Assembly: GCA_933228675.1 (NCBI GenBank)
Contig: OW121741.1
Span: 16,501,071 to 16,565,070 of the forward strand
DNA length: 64,000 bases
From: Stomorhina lunata
Lineage: Eukaryota; Arthropoda; Insecta; Diptera; Rhiniidae
Direction of reading: 5' to 3'
The notes under the pieces were generated by a model. The model ran no database searches and was not told where the DNA came from. It saw only the letters and a list, made by a program, of their open reading frames with translations. This document shows positions 37,871 to 51,305 of the stretch, piece by piece. The stretch's first letter is position 1. Every line of letters begins with the position of its first letter. The position numbers and the translations under genes were made by a program.

Positions 37871-39090
37871 TAATTGTCTAAGTACAAGACTTTTTATTGA
37901 CTAATTGAATTCAATTTAACTATTTGAACTATTTAATACTTGATTTCCTCTAACAACCCTCGCATTTCACTTTAATAGAATACTCATGCCATATTTGCTC
38001 TACTTAAATGCTGTTATTTAAGGAAATATTGCTGCTATATTGCTTAAGCAATATTGCTGTTGCTCGCGCTGTCATTGTAAAATGTTGTTACTTTTGTTAT
38101 TGCAAACAAGTGGCTTAAGGCAATTTTAATGTCTGCAATTTTCCTACTTTAACCATGTTGCACTTGAGAATCTTGTTTACTCATTTTTTCTCATTCTACT
38201 TTATACAAATACTAAAAAAAAATCACACACATTTACCCCTTACACATACATTGTACTCGTAGCCTTATGCTTAATATAAGTACTTACACATACATTAACA
38301 AAATAAAGGACAAGTTAGTTGCGTTTTCTTCTTAAGAATTTATTTCATTTAGTTGGATTTTTCTTTTCCCTTTTCAAATTCAACGCCAAGAAAAATGGTT
38401 GGCTGTTGTTCTGGTTTTTATGAAAATTTAGTTGTTTAGGATTTTCTTTCTCAGTTAGTTACAAATGTCTCTGCAAATGCTGCAATTTGTGTAAAAATGA
38501 AAAAAAGTAAAACTAGAAAAATGTGGGTGAAGGAAAATGTTGTTGACATTTTTTATTGTTGCCTTAGCCAGCTCAAAATCTTATAGTAAGTACGTCGTAC
38601 ATTTATAGTTTTGAAGTCCATTTTAGCTTTACATACATCTAGTACATAAATATATATTTTGAGATATTTTGTTAAAAACAAGCTTAAAAAATGTAGCAAC
38701 AACATATTTTCTGAATTGTTATGTTGTTAACGCTACACTTGAGGAAATGTTTAAAATAACATTTTTGTTATGTTTCCATCTTTTCTCGAAACAGAGTTAC
38801 AGCATTCTTTTGTTTGTAATTTTTGCCCCGGTATAGCTTGAAAATAGCATAAATTTTGTATTATTCTGCAAAAAATGCTAATAATGTACATTGAAATAAA
38901 ACAGACGAACAATATAAGCAACAATTTTGACATTTCTTGTCTGAGAATTTTTTGTTATATTATAAGGGTTGTGGTAATTTTTATGAGGACAAAGATGAGG
39001 AAAATAATTAAATTAAATTTAAAAAGTTTCAAAAAAATTATATATTTATGAAGTTATGTGGTTAAAGAGTTAGTTGATGTAAAGATATAC
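37871..39090. other. Non-repetitive intronic sequence
   Basis: No gene or element is recognisable. It separates two arrays of the same 31-bp family. Confidence 0.45.
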
Positions 39091-40880
39091 AATTAAGGAA
39101 TTTGTAAATATAAAATCCTAATATTGGACTATAAGTTAGTAAAAAGAGCAGAGATTGGACAATTAGTCAATATAAAATCCAACGATTGGACATTTAACCG
39201 AAACAAATTATTACAATTAAGCATTATGTTAATAAAAAGACCTATAATGGGACAATAAGTCAATAAAGATCTTTAATTAATATTTAGGCCTAAAATTGGG
39301 TACTAGTCAATATAAATATCCAGGATTGGACAAATAAATTTCAAAAATTACAAAATTAGTCTATGTTTAACTAACTAAGATTGGATAATTATCCAACAAA
39401 AACCCATACGATTGAAAAACTTGTCAGTATGAACGAATAAGATAAGACAATTTATCAGTATCAAGATCTACGATTGGACACTAAGACAAATAAAAGTACC
39501 TACAATTAAACATTTAAACAAAATAAAGACCTACTATTGGACAATTTGCCAATTAAAGGACTTCCGATTGGACACATACTCGACTTAAGGTCCTACGATT
39601 AAACATAATGTCTATATAAAGACCAAAGTTTCTAAATAGAAAACTTTCATATTTCTATTTAAAAACTTATAATTGTTCATATCTTCTATTAAAAAGCCAA
39701 AGATATGACATTTGTTCTATATAAAAACCTAAAATTGTTCATTTCTTCTATTTGAGAACCCACAATTGAGCATTTCTTGTATATAAAAACATACGATTAG
39801 ACATTTCTTGCATATAAAGACCTACGATTGAACATTTCTTCTATTCACGAACCTTAGATTGGACATTTTTTCTCTTTACTAAATAAATAAATAAAAAAGA
39901 AACTTCTATATAAAGAGTTACGATTGGACATTTCTTCGATATAAAGACTTACGGTTGGACATTTCTTCGATATAAAGACTTACGATTGGACATTTATTCT
40001 ATATAAAGACCAACGATTGGATGTTTCTTCCAAATAAAAACCTACGACTAGACATTTCTTCTATATAAAAACTACGATTGGAAATTTCTTCTATATAAAT
40101 ACCTTTGATTGGATATTTCTTCTATATAAAGACCTACGATTGGATAGTTTTCCAAATAAAAACCTACGATTAGACAAATAAAAACCTACGATTAGACAAA
40201 TAAAAACCTACGATTAGACATTTCTTCTATATAAAAACAACGATTTGAAATTTCTTCTATATAAAGCCCTACGATTGGATATTTATTCTATATAAAGACC
40301 TACGATTGGATATTTCTTCTATATATAGACCTACGATTGGACATTTCTTCTATATAAAGACCTACAATTGGACATTTATTCTATATAAAGACCGACGATT
40401 GGACATTTCTTCTATATAAAGACCTACGATTGGATATTTTTTCTATATAAAGACCAACGATTGGATGTTTCTTCCAAATAAAAACCTACGATTAGACATT
40501 TCTTCTATATAAAAACAACGATTTGAAATTTCTTCTATATAAAGACCTACGATTGGACATTTCATCTATATAAAGACCTACGATTGGACATTTCTTCTAT
40601 ATAAAGACCTACGATTGGACATTTCTTCTATATAAAGACCTACGATTGGACATTTATTCTATATAAAGACCTACGATTGGACATTTCTTCTATATAAAGA
40701 CCTACGATTGAACATTTCTTCTATATAAACCCTACGATTGGACATTTTTTCTATATAAAGACCTACGATTGAACATTCGTCTATAGAAAAGCCTACGATT
40801 AGGTCATTCTCTATAAAAAGCCTTCACTTATACGATTTTGTTTATAGCAAAAGGTCATACGATTAGGCAATTATTATTAT
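39091..40880 (+). repeat. Second 31-bp satellite array (CCTACGATTGGACATTT family)
   Basis: Degenerate from 39091 to about 39780 (AGACCTATAATGGGAC, AATCCAACGATTGGAC) and increasingly regular from 40240 to 40760, where units are nearly identical to those at 36091-37870. A small tandem duplication of AAATAAAAACCTACGATTAG occurs three times at about 40155-40220. Confidence 0.92.
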
Positions 40881-41720
40881 AAAAAAGCTTCAAATAATAA
40901 ATCAGTCCTTTTAGTGTTCCTCGATTAGACAATATATTTGTTAAAATTCTCACCATTAGTGAAATATGGTATTAAGAGTCCTTTAATTGGAATTATATTC
41001 TATGGCAGAACCAACGATTAGGTAACTCTTAAGATAAATGGAATTTAATTATAAAATTTCTATGGCAGAACCCACGATTAGATAATTCTTAAGAAAAAGT
41101 GGTTTAATTATACAATTTTTCATTATATCGACTTTTGGTTGCACAATATTCTACGAAAAACCAATGGTTAGTCTTTATTTGTATTAAGATAATTTTAATT
41201 GGCCTTAATAGACCTTAAATCTATAGATGAATTAATGATTAGGCAATTCTTTTAAAAAAGGAGTACAAATACATAATTAGTCCTTACTGCGACCTTTGAT
41301 TAAAACAAATGCCTACAAAAAAGGAACAATTAGTCAAATATGGCCTTTATTTGGACCGTTAAAACCTTTAATTGGACCATTATAGTTTATGGAAGGATGT
41401 CCGATTAGGCAATTCTCAAATCGAAAGGTCTTTTCACCAAAAATTAAATTTTGATAAAGAAAACTAAAATTTTTTCACCAAAAATTCAATTTTGACAAAA
41501 AAAAATTACATTTTTATTACAAATTCAATTTTTCTCAAAAATTTTTTTTTCAAAAAATATTATTTTTCACCTAAAAACTTAATTTTTCTCAAAAATTTAA
41601 TTTTTTGATAAAAATTTAATTTTCACGAAAAATTAAAATTTCCACCAAAAACTAAATTTTGCACCAAAAATTAAATTTCTCACCAAAAACTCCATTTTTT
41701 TCACCAAAAGTCTATATTTT
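40881..41720. repeat. Degenerate continuation with CACCAAAAATTAAATTT block
   Basis: 40881-41430 contains diverged phrases such as ACGATTAGGCAATTCTT and CCTTTAATTGGACC related to the preceding array. 41440-41720 is a separate short array of about 17-20 bp units (TTTTTCACCAAAAATTAAAT and variants) that drifts rapidly. No gene. Confidence 0.65.
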
Positions 41721-42564
41721 TCTAAAGCCTATTAACCCCTAATTGTCATCGTCTTTCTATTTTAACACTTAAATAGTCCTTGGCCAACCCAACCCAAAAT
41801 ATCCCTACCAAAAACTAAAAAAAAACACCCACAAGTAAATTTCTTTTTGAAAAATTAAAACTTTTTGCTTAAACTTCAAACAAATTGTCTCTCGAGTTCC
41901 TCTATAGCACTTGTCTAACCATGACCAGACATGGTTCAAGTATTTACTCAAAACAACAAGAGCAGCAAAACTAGAAAGATAGACTGAAAAAATATGTATG
42001 TATGCAAATGCCTCTTACTCATATGCGGTTTACTTTGGCATTTTTAGTAAAATTAAGTACTACTCAACTCCTAAACCATTTAAATGGAGTAGAGCTATAT
42101 TTTAGTAGTTTTTGTTATTTACAAAAATACAAAAAAAATAGAAAACGGAACCTATTTTTGTTGCCTTTGACTAGACAAACGCATGGATTTGCTCTAAACT
42201 ATTCAAAAACGTAAATAGAATGTGTTCTAACGAGTATTGTGAGGTTTTAGGGGCTTTTGTTTGGGTATTCAGAAAGTAAACTAAAAATTATACATAACAT
42301 TAGAGTAAGAGTAGGAAGTGCGTAATGACACAGTGGGAAATGTGTCAAAGCTGGAATGTTGACATATGTTGACCGATTGTAACAAAATTTTACACACTGG
42401 CTCTGGCTGGTTTTTATATAGAGCTTGTTCATGCAATGTAGTAGTCATAGATGTCATAGTTTCTAATTTAATGGCTTTTAACTGGCCTTCGCTACATTTT
42501 TCTTTGGTTTCCTCCTATAAAATTTGATATACTAACCAAAAATTGCATAAATTTTCTATATTAT
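41721..42564. other. Non-repetitive intronic sequence
   Basis: No exon or element is recognised. Overlapping short open frames on both strands lack domains. Confidence 0.45.
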
Positions 42565-43250
42565 AAATTAAGTCGTCATAGCTATTACAATTGTATTCAA
42601 TTTATCAGTATTAATGTGTTTCCCGGATCGGGGTTATATGGGAGCTCTAACTAAATGTGAACCGATTTCGTCCATTTTCAATAGACAACTTTTTCAAGAT
42701 ATCGAAAATATTTTTGTAAAATTTTGTTCCTATTATCTGACGGAAAGACGGACATAAACCCCCTTTTCTCTTTGTATTTTTGTATTTCCGTAAGTTTTTT
42801 ATATGGGAGCTATGGTCAAATGGTGATCGATTGTGACAAAATTTTGTATACTAATTGGCTTTAACATAAGACTTTCTTGTGCTAAATTTAGTGACCAAAG
42901 CTATTTCAGTTTATCATTTATTGGCATTTAAGTATATTTTATGTGGAATTTAGGCTGTTTCCGTAAGTTTTTTGTATGGGAGCTATGGTTAAATGTGAAC
43001 CGACTTAGATGAAATTTTATATCCTGCCCAGTACTTATGGTAAACTTCTATATACCAATTTTTGTCATCAAAGCTAGTATAATTTGTCATTTGTTAGCAA
43101 ATAAGCAATTAGCCTAGACTAGGTTATACGGGAGCTATGGGCAAATGTGAACCGATTTTGCCCAATATTAATACCAAAATTTTTCAAGAAATGAAAAGTA
43201 TTTATGCCAAATTTCATTGACCTATATCCTTTCGTTAAGGTTTTATCGTG
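42565..43250 (+). repeat. Dispersed fly repeat, opposite orientation to 25236-26115
   Basis: It contains three or four diverged copies of the phrase ATGGGAGCTATGGTCAAATG followed by TGAACCGATTT. The part at 42590-42770 (ATTCAATTTATCAGTATTAA, TTCCCGGATCGGGG, CTAACTAAATGTGAACCG) is the inverted counterpart of 25720-25960. It ends in ATCCTTTCGTTAAGGTTTTATCGTGACGACAACAGACAGACGG, the junction from which the following microsatellite grows. Non-coding. Confidence 0.7.
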
Positions 43251-43770
<520 letters not shown>

Positions 43771-44930
43771 GGACATCGCCAATATTGAGCCAATATTAAG
43801 GAAATTACAAACGAAATAACAATCTCTACATACACCCCCATCCTTTTTGATGATGGGTATAACAACCACACATAACTCTCGGCATCTACTCTTTTATATA
43901 AAAGAACAGTTTCCAAACCTTCACTTTTTCCCATAGGGCAACTCTTGCTTTACTCAACACATTTACCATTTGGTTGGTTAGTTGATGTGTGGATATGTGT
44001 GTGTGAGTGTGTGTGTTCAAAGTAAGTAATTCCGAAAATGTTAAATCAAACAATGTCGAAATCCTTTTGTTAAATGAATTCATGCTGAAATCTTTACTTA
44101 ATTTTATATACAAATACAGTTAACTGGTATATAGGGACAAAAAGATAGTTAAACCATGGCCAGGAAGAGACTAAAGACACCCAGAACTTTCCCAAAACTT
44201 AAAATATCTTGCAAAACCCTAAGAACCGTTAAAAGAGTATCAAGTGTTTAATACTAAAGTCTTCATACCTGTATCATTTTACTTTGTTATATGTATTTAT
44301 TTAGTTACATGTGGTATTCTTTCATTTATTACACTTTATTACTAGAAGCAAATACTTACATTTCTGAGTCTGATTCTAGTCTTTTCTAGTTTTCTGTCGA
44401 GTATCTTGTATTTTTGGTTAAAGGTTTATATTTGAGTGAAAATCTTTAACAAATGCATTGGTTTCTGTGGCCGACAGATTTATTTTCTTTAGTTTTTTTT
44501 CTGATAAGCTGGGATTATTTTTCTTTTTAGTTACATTTGGAAAATTAAGCAGGAAAATATAGGAAAATAGTGACAGGAGCTTTTGAAAATATAAATATGA
44601 AAACCTCAACATGTGTTTGTTTCAAAAATGCTTTAATAAAAACTAGACTTTTTATGTATTTTATGAAGTAGAAAAGATTTTAACCACTTTTGAGAAAAAT
44701 CTATGAAAAAAGTTAAAAAAAGAAAGTCTGTACTTGCACAATTTGTGCATGTTTTTATAATTTCTGTCCTGAGGCGTGTATTTTTAATTTAATAATTGTA
44801 CCTTATATCAATATCTTTTATATATGTTAAATACATCAATGGAAGAGAAAATATATCGAGATTATTACACCGTTAAGTCTTTATTCATATTCGAAAATGT
44901 CTTAAAAATTTCTTGGAAAAATGTTGAAAA
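43771..44930. other. Intronic sequence; dispersed repeat tail then unique
   Basis: 43771-43880 (GATGATGGGTATAACAACCAC) probably continues the dispersed repeat beyond the microsatellite. A GTGTGTGAGTGTGTGTGTT stretch lies near 43998. The remainder shows nothing. Confidence 0.45.
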
Positions 44931-46300
44931 AAATTAATTCGCATTAAAAACTTTTAATTTTTTTAATTAGAAATTTTTCGCATTTAAATTTTTTTTATAT
45001 AAAATTTCGCATGAAATTTTTCACATGAAAATTTTTGTTTTTCAAAAAAAAAAAATTATCAAACAAAATTTTTCGATTTCAAAATTTTTTTTTTTTACAA
45101 TTTTTTGCATTAAAATATTTTGTATCGAAAATATTTCGAATCAAAAATTTTTTATAGAAACTTCTCGCATCAAAATTTTTCGCTTTTAAAAGTTATCATA
45201 CAAATTTTTCGTTTCACAATTTTTTCATAGACAATTTTTCGCCTTAAAATTTGTACTTCGACAACTTTTTGCATTCAAATTTTTATATAGAAAATATTTC
45301 GAGTTTAAAATTTTTTCTAGCAAATATTTCGCATTAAAAGTTGGTTATCGAAAATATTTCGTTTTAAGACTTTTCGTATTAAAAATTTTTTATAGAAAAT
45401 TCTTATCGCATTAAAATTTTGTTATCGATATATTTAGCTTGAAAACATTTTTTATTAAAATTTTTTCGCATTAAAAATTTTTATGGAAAATTTTTTGCAT
45501 TAAATATTTTTTATCAAAAACAAAATTTTTCGTTTTAAAGTTTTTCGTAAAAATTTTTTTTTTTTTTTTCATTAAAAATTTTTTATAAAAAAAATTTTAT
45601 AAAAAAATTTTGGCTTAAAAATTTTTTGTAGAAAATTTTTGCATCAAAAATTATTTAAAGAAAATTTTTCGCATTAAAAATTTTTTAAAGAAAATTTTTC
45701 GCTTTAAAAATTTTTATAGAAAATTTTTCGAACTAAAAATTTTTTATAGAAAATTTTTCGAATCAAAATTTTTTTAAAGAAAATTTTTTACATTAAAAAT
45801 ATTTTATTTAAAATTTTTGTATTAAAATTTTGTTATAGAAAATATTTCGCATTAAAATTTTGTTGAAGAAAATATTTCACTAAAAAAGTTCTCGCACTAA
45901 AAATTTTTTATAGAAAATTTTTCGCCTTCAAACTTATTTTGAAAGAAAATTTTTTGCATTAAAAACTTTTGATCTAAAATTTTCGCATTAATTTTTTTTA
46001 TGGAAAGTTTCGTATTAAAAATTTTTCATAAACAATTGTCTTCATTGCTTTTTTATAGATAATTTTTCAAATTAAAAATTATAAAATTTTCCGTCTTAAA
46101 AATTTCGCATTAAAAATTTTTCAAATAAAATTTTTTCGCAATTAAAAATTTTTGGCAATTACAATTTTTTATAGAAAATTTTTTGGATTAAACATTTTTT
46201 ATCGAAATTTTTTCGCATTAAAATTTTCTCATTTAAAATTTTTTATAGAAAATGTATCGCATCAAAAATCTTTTATAGAACATTTGTCGTTATAAAACTT
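44931..46300. repeat. Highly degenerate 25-30-bp AT-rich array
   Basis: Repeated, strongly diverged phrases such as TTTTCGCATTAAAAATTTTT and TATAGAAAATTTTTCG. Unit length varies from about 22 to 32 bp. This looks like the oldest of the AT-rich arrays in the window. Confidence 0.85.
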
Positions 46301-46924
46301 ATAGACCTGATCTCAAAAATGTAAAATGTATGCTACAGGAAGTTTTCTGGATAATTGTAAACTTTAAGGTCCCTTGTATTAGATTTGGAGATCTTAGTTA
46401 TTGGCCAGGCTAAAGATAATTGGCCCTTTATATGTTTTTAATCGATATCGAATGTCTTCATTATGCCACTGATCAAGTTTTGATGTATAGAGATACACAT
46501 AAAGTCTTGCAGAGAAATAAACATTAGTTACGTATGTCAATAAAATACGATTGTATGTATAAAATAACAAATAAAAGCTAGTTTTTTATAATTATTTACT
46601 TACAGTATCCATTAACTACAACCTCCTAGAAGTATGCAATGGAATTTAATTCGAAATATTGTTGATTTACAGAAGAGCTAGAACTATATTTTTAATGAAG
46701 CTTGAGATAGTTTTAGCTATTCTGAGACATTTTTGAGCTTCTTTCTTAAATTTGACTTTGTAATTGGTTAAAAAGAACTAAAGAATTTTTAATGGCTTAA
46801 GGAGAAGAGAAACCCCTAAAAAAATGTTAACTCTATTTAAGTTTCAAACAACTAAGTTGCTAACTACTAACAAAAAAAAAACCCAACGAATTTAGAAGAA
46901 AAGAGTAAATTACATTTTTTGTCC
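46301..46924. other. Non-repetitive intronic sequence
   Basis: No gene or element is recognisable. Confidence 0.45.
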
Positions 46925-47069
46925 TGGCTTTAATGTGGGGTTTATATAACTCAAGTGGCTGACGATTGAGTGAAATTTACATGTGTTTTGTTATTGTAAC
47001 AAAAACAAAATACATGTAAATTTCACTCAATCGTCAGCCGCTTGAGTTATATAAACCCCACATAAGCCA
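46925..47069. repeat. Near-perfect 145-bp foldback (long hairpin)
   Basis: Core arms 46933-46984 and 47012-47063 are complementary at 51 of 52 positions; the one difference is AAGTGGCTG against AAGCGGCTG. Inside, TTTTGTT pairs with AACAAAA and the stem continues to a loop of three bases near 46997-46999 with one further mismatch. Outside, TGGCTT (46925-46930) pairs with AAGCCA (47064-47069) across a 2-base bulge. The total stem is about 70 bp. It could be a foldback mobile element, a fresh inverted duplication or a hairpin-RNA locus. No target-site duplication is obvious. Confidence 0.9.
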
Positions 47070-48250
47070 AAAAAAAAAACAGAAAATGAAACTATTCAAC
47101 AAATGTGTTTTAAAACAATTTATGGTTGGGCCATAAAACTACTTTAGAGACATTTTAACTAATAGAAAAAGGATATTTGAAACGGAATGTGAGGTGAATA
47201 ATTAAATGTCATAAAATTAGACAGACAAGACTAAAAATGAAAAAAATAAGTATAAGGAAGACTCAATAAAATAAAGAAGAAAAAAAATTTAAATTGTTTA
47301 AATCAAAATGTTTCTGGCCAACAAAAATTTGTTATTCAAATTGGAAAGTGGAAAAAAAAACGACACAAATTGTTTCAAATGAAATGGCCTCAAACCTAGA
47401 AGTGTGATAAAAAATAACTTTAGATATACTAAACTGATGATGTTGGGATAAAACCAAAATCTTATTAGGGGTATTCACTAAATGAAGAAAATCTTAGCAA
47501 ACTTTATTTATAAAATTTAGTTTTAAAACTGAATACCCTTTTAAAATTCTTTGTTACTCTCAAAAAAAGAAAAAAATTCTAAAAGAACTTGTTTATTTTT
47601 TTATCATTTGTCCAAAATAACCCAAAGGCGACAAACACATTTTTTTTTTGAAAACAAACAACTTTTTTTGTTTCCTATTTTTGGGACTGAAATTTTAGAA
47701 ACAGATTTTTTTGTTTTGTTCTGTTAAGTTTTTTTATTTTATATTTTTGGTGATTTTTGCTGCTACTTTTTTTTTTGTAAGTATTTTATTATTCTAAACT
47801 TTTAACAACATATATATGAGGAAAGTTGTAGCATTTTTTCTCACACATACATATACACAATATGTAAAAAGAAGGAAACGGAAGTCTATAAAAGAATAGA
47901 GTAGAGTGTTCTAATACCAGCAATATCAGCAGCAGAGGCTTTAGTAAAAGTAGATTGTCGATTGTAGCTTTGGAAGAAAAAAACCCTTGAAATTTAGTTG
48001 TGGGGTGATAAGTAAATATTGTTACTATGATTTCGTTTGTTTTTTACTTTTTTTATTTTTAGCATATTTTCATTTTTAGCATCTTTTTTTTCTAAAGTTG
48101 AGCTCTTAGTCACGTTTCTAATCATTTTTATTTGACAAAAAGTGTGAATGGCTGCAGAGCACAAAATAAAAAAGAAGTAGATCAAATATTTGTTAAGTAA
48201 AATAACTATAAATGTGATATATTACAAAAGTGGACATTAAGATGTGAACA
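47070..48250. other. Non-repetitive intronic sequence
   Basis: AT-rich with T and A runs. No gene or element is recognisable. Confidence 0.45.
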
Positions 48251-51200
48251 TTTTTCGAAATCTACTTTTTACAGGAAATTATTCGAAAATTTTTATTTAT
48301 AGGAAATTTTTCGAAAATTTGCAGTTTATAGGAAATTTTTTGAAAATTTACTATTTATAGGAAATTTTTTGAAAATTTACTATTTATAGGAAATTTTTCG
48401 TAAATTTACTATTTATAGGAAATTTTTCGTAAATTGACTATTTATAGAAATTTTTTCCAAATTTGACTATTTACAAGCAATTTTTCGAAGAAATACAATA
48501 TATATAGGAAATTTTTTAAAAATCTACTACTTATAGGAAACTTTTTGAAAATTGACCATTTATAGAAAATTTTTTTTAAATTTACTATTTAAAGGAAATT
48601 TTTTGAAAATTTACTACTTATAGGAATTTTTCAAAAATTTACTATTTATAGAAAATTGTTCGAAAATTTACTATTTATAGGAAATTTTTCGAAAATTGAC
48701 TATTTATAGGAAATTTTTTTGAAAATTTACTATTTATAGTAAATTTTTCGAAAATTTACTATTTAAAGGAAATTTTTCGAAAATTTACTATTTATAGGAA
48801 ATTTTTCGAAAATTGACTATTTATAGGAAATTTTTTTGAAAATTTACTATTTATAGGAAATTTTTCGAAAATTTACTATTTAAAGGAAATTTTTCGAAAA
48901 TTTACTATTTATAGGAAATTTTTCGAAAATCTAATATTTATAGAAAATTTTTCGAAAATTTAAAATTTATAGGAAATTTTTCAAAATTTTTCTATTTACA
49001 GGAAATTTTTCGAAAATGTACTATTTATAGGAAATTTTTGGAAAATTTGGTATTTATAGGAAATTTTTTGAAAATTTTTTTGAAAATTTACTATTTATAG
49101 GAAATTTTTCGAAAATTTATAGGAAATTTTTCAGAATTTTTCGAAAATTTACTATTTATAGAAAATTTTTCGATAATTTACTATTTATAGGAAATTTTTC
49201 AAAAATTTACTATTTATAGAAAATTTTTCGAAAATTGACTATTTATAGGATTTTTTTTTTTTTGAAAATTTACTATTTATAGGAATTTTTTTTTTCGAAA
49301 ATCTACTATTTATAGGAAATTTTTCGAAAATTTACTATTAAAAGGAAATTTTTCGAAAATTGACTATTTATAGGAAATTTTTCGAAAATTGACTACTTAT
49401 AGGAAATTTTTTTGAAAATTTACTATTTATAAGAAATATTTTGAAAATTTACTATTTAAAGGAAATTTTTTCGAAAATTTACTATTTATAGGAAATTTTT
49501 CGAAAATCTAATATTTATAGAAAATTTTTCGAAAACTTCATATTTATAGGAAATTTTTCAAAATTTTTCTATTTACAGGAAATTTTTCGAAAATGTACTA
49601 TTTATAGGAAATTTTTGGAAAATTTGGTATTTATAGGAAATTTTTTGAAAATTTTTTTTTAAATTTTTTTGAAAATTTACTATTTATAGGAAATTTTTCG
49701 AAAATTTATAGGAAATTTTTCAGAATTTTTCGAAAATTTACTATTTATAGAAAATTTTTCGAAAATTTACTATTTATAGGAAATTTTTCAAAAATTTACT
49801 ATTTATAGAAAATTTTTCGAAAATTGACTATTTATAGGATTTTTTTTTTTGAAAATTTACTATTTATAGGAATTTTTTTTGAAAATCTACTATTTATAGG
49901 AAATTTTTCGAAAATTTACTATTAAAAGGAAAATTTTCGAAAATTTACTATTTATAGGAAATTTTTCGAAAATTTAATATTTATAAGAAATTTTTCAAAA
50001 TTTACTAATTATAGGAAATTTTTCGATAATATAACATTCATAGGAAATTTTTAAAAAATTGGCTTTTTATAGGAAATTTTTCAAAAATTTAATATTTATT
50101 AGAAATTTTTCAAAATTTTTCTATTTATAGGAAATTTTTCAAAAATTGGCAATTTATAGGAAATTTTTGGAAAATTTACTACTTAATAGAAGCTTTTCGA
50201 AAATTTACTATTTATAGGAAATTTTTCGAAAATTTACTATTTTTAGGAAATTTTTCGAAAATTTACTATTTATAGGAAATTTTTCGAAAATTGACTATTT
50301 ATAAGAAATTTTTCGAAAATCGACTATTAATAGGAAACTTTTTGAAAATTGACTATTTATAGGAAATATTTCGAAAATTTATTACTTAAAGAAACTTTTC
50401 GAAAATTTACTATTTATAGCAAATTTTTAAAAAATTGGCTATTTATAGGAAATCTTTCGAAAATTTACTATTTATAGGAAATTTTCAAAAATTTACTGTT
50501 TATAGTAAATTTTTCGGAAATTTATTATTTATAGAAAATTTTTCGAAGAAATACTATTTATAGAAAATTTTTTGAAAATCTAATATTTATAAGAAATTTT
50601 TTGAAATTCTACTATTTATAGCAAATTTTTTGAAAATTTACTGTTTATAGAAAATTTTTCGAAAATTTACTATTTAAAGAAAATTTTTCAAGAATTTCCA
50701 TTTTATAGGTAATTTTTCGAAAATTTACTATTTGTAGAACATTTTAAAAAAATTGGCTATTTATAGGAAATCTTTCTAAAATTGACTATTTATAGGAAAT
50801 TTTTCGAAAGTTTACTATTTATAGGAGATTTTTCGAATATTCACAATTTGTAGGAAATTTTTCGAAAATTGACTATTAATAGGAAAATTTTCGAAAATTT
50901 ACTATTTATAGAAAATTTTTCAAAAATTCACTATTTATAGGAAATTTTTCGAAAATTTATTATTATTGGAAATTTTTCGAAAATTAACTATTATAGAAAA
51001 ATTTTTCGAAAATTAACTATTATAGAAAAATTTTTTGAAAATTTATTATTTATAGAAAATTTTTCGAAAATTTACTATTTATAGGAAATTTTTCGAAAAT
51101 TGACTATTTAAAGGAAATTTTTGGAAATTGACTATTTATAGGAAATTTTTCGAAAATTGACTCCTTATAGGAAATTTTTCGAAAATTGGCTATTATAGGA

Positions 51201-51305
51201 AATTTTTCGAAAATTAACTATTATAGAAAAATTTTTTGAAAATTTACTATTTATAGAAAATTTTTCGAAAATTTACTATTTATAGGAAATTTTTCGAAAA
51301 TTTAC
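48251..51305. repeat. 29-bp AT-rich array with 577-bp higher-order repeat
   Basis: About 100 units of 29 bp: TATAGGAAATTTTTCGAAAAT followed by TTACTATT. A distinctive run (GAAAATGTACTATTTATAGG, then TTTTTGGAAAATTTGG, then TTTCAGAATTTTTCG) ends its first occurrence's marker at 49020 and recurs at 49597, a shift of 577 bp or about 20 units. From 49980 on, units are more diverged. The core TTTTTCGAAAA is palindromic. Confidence 0.95.
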
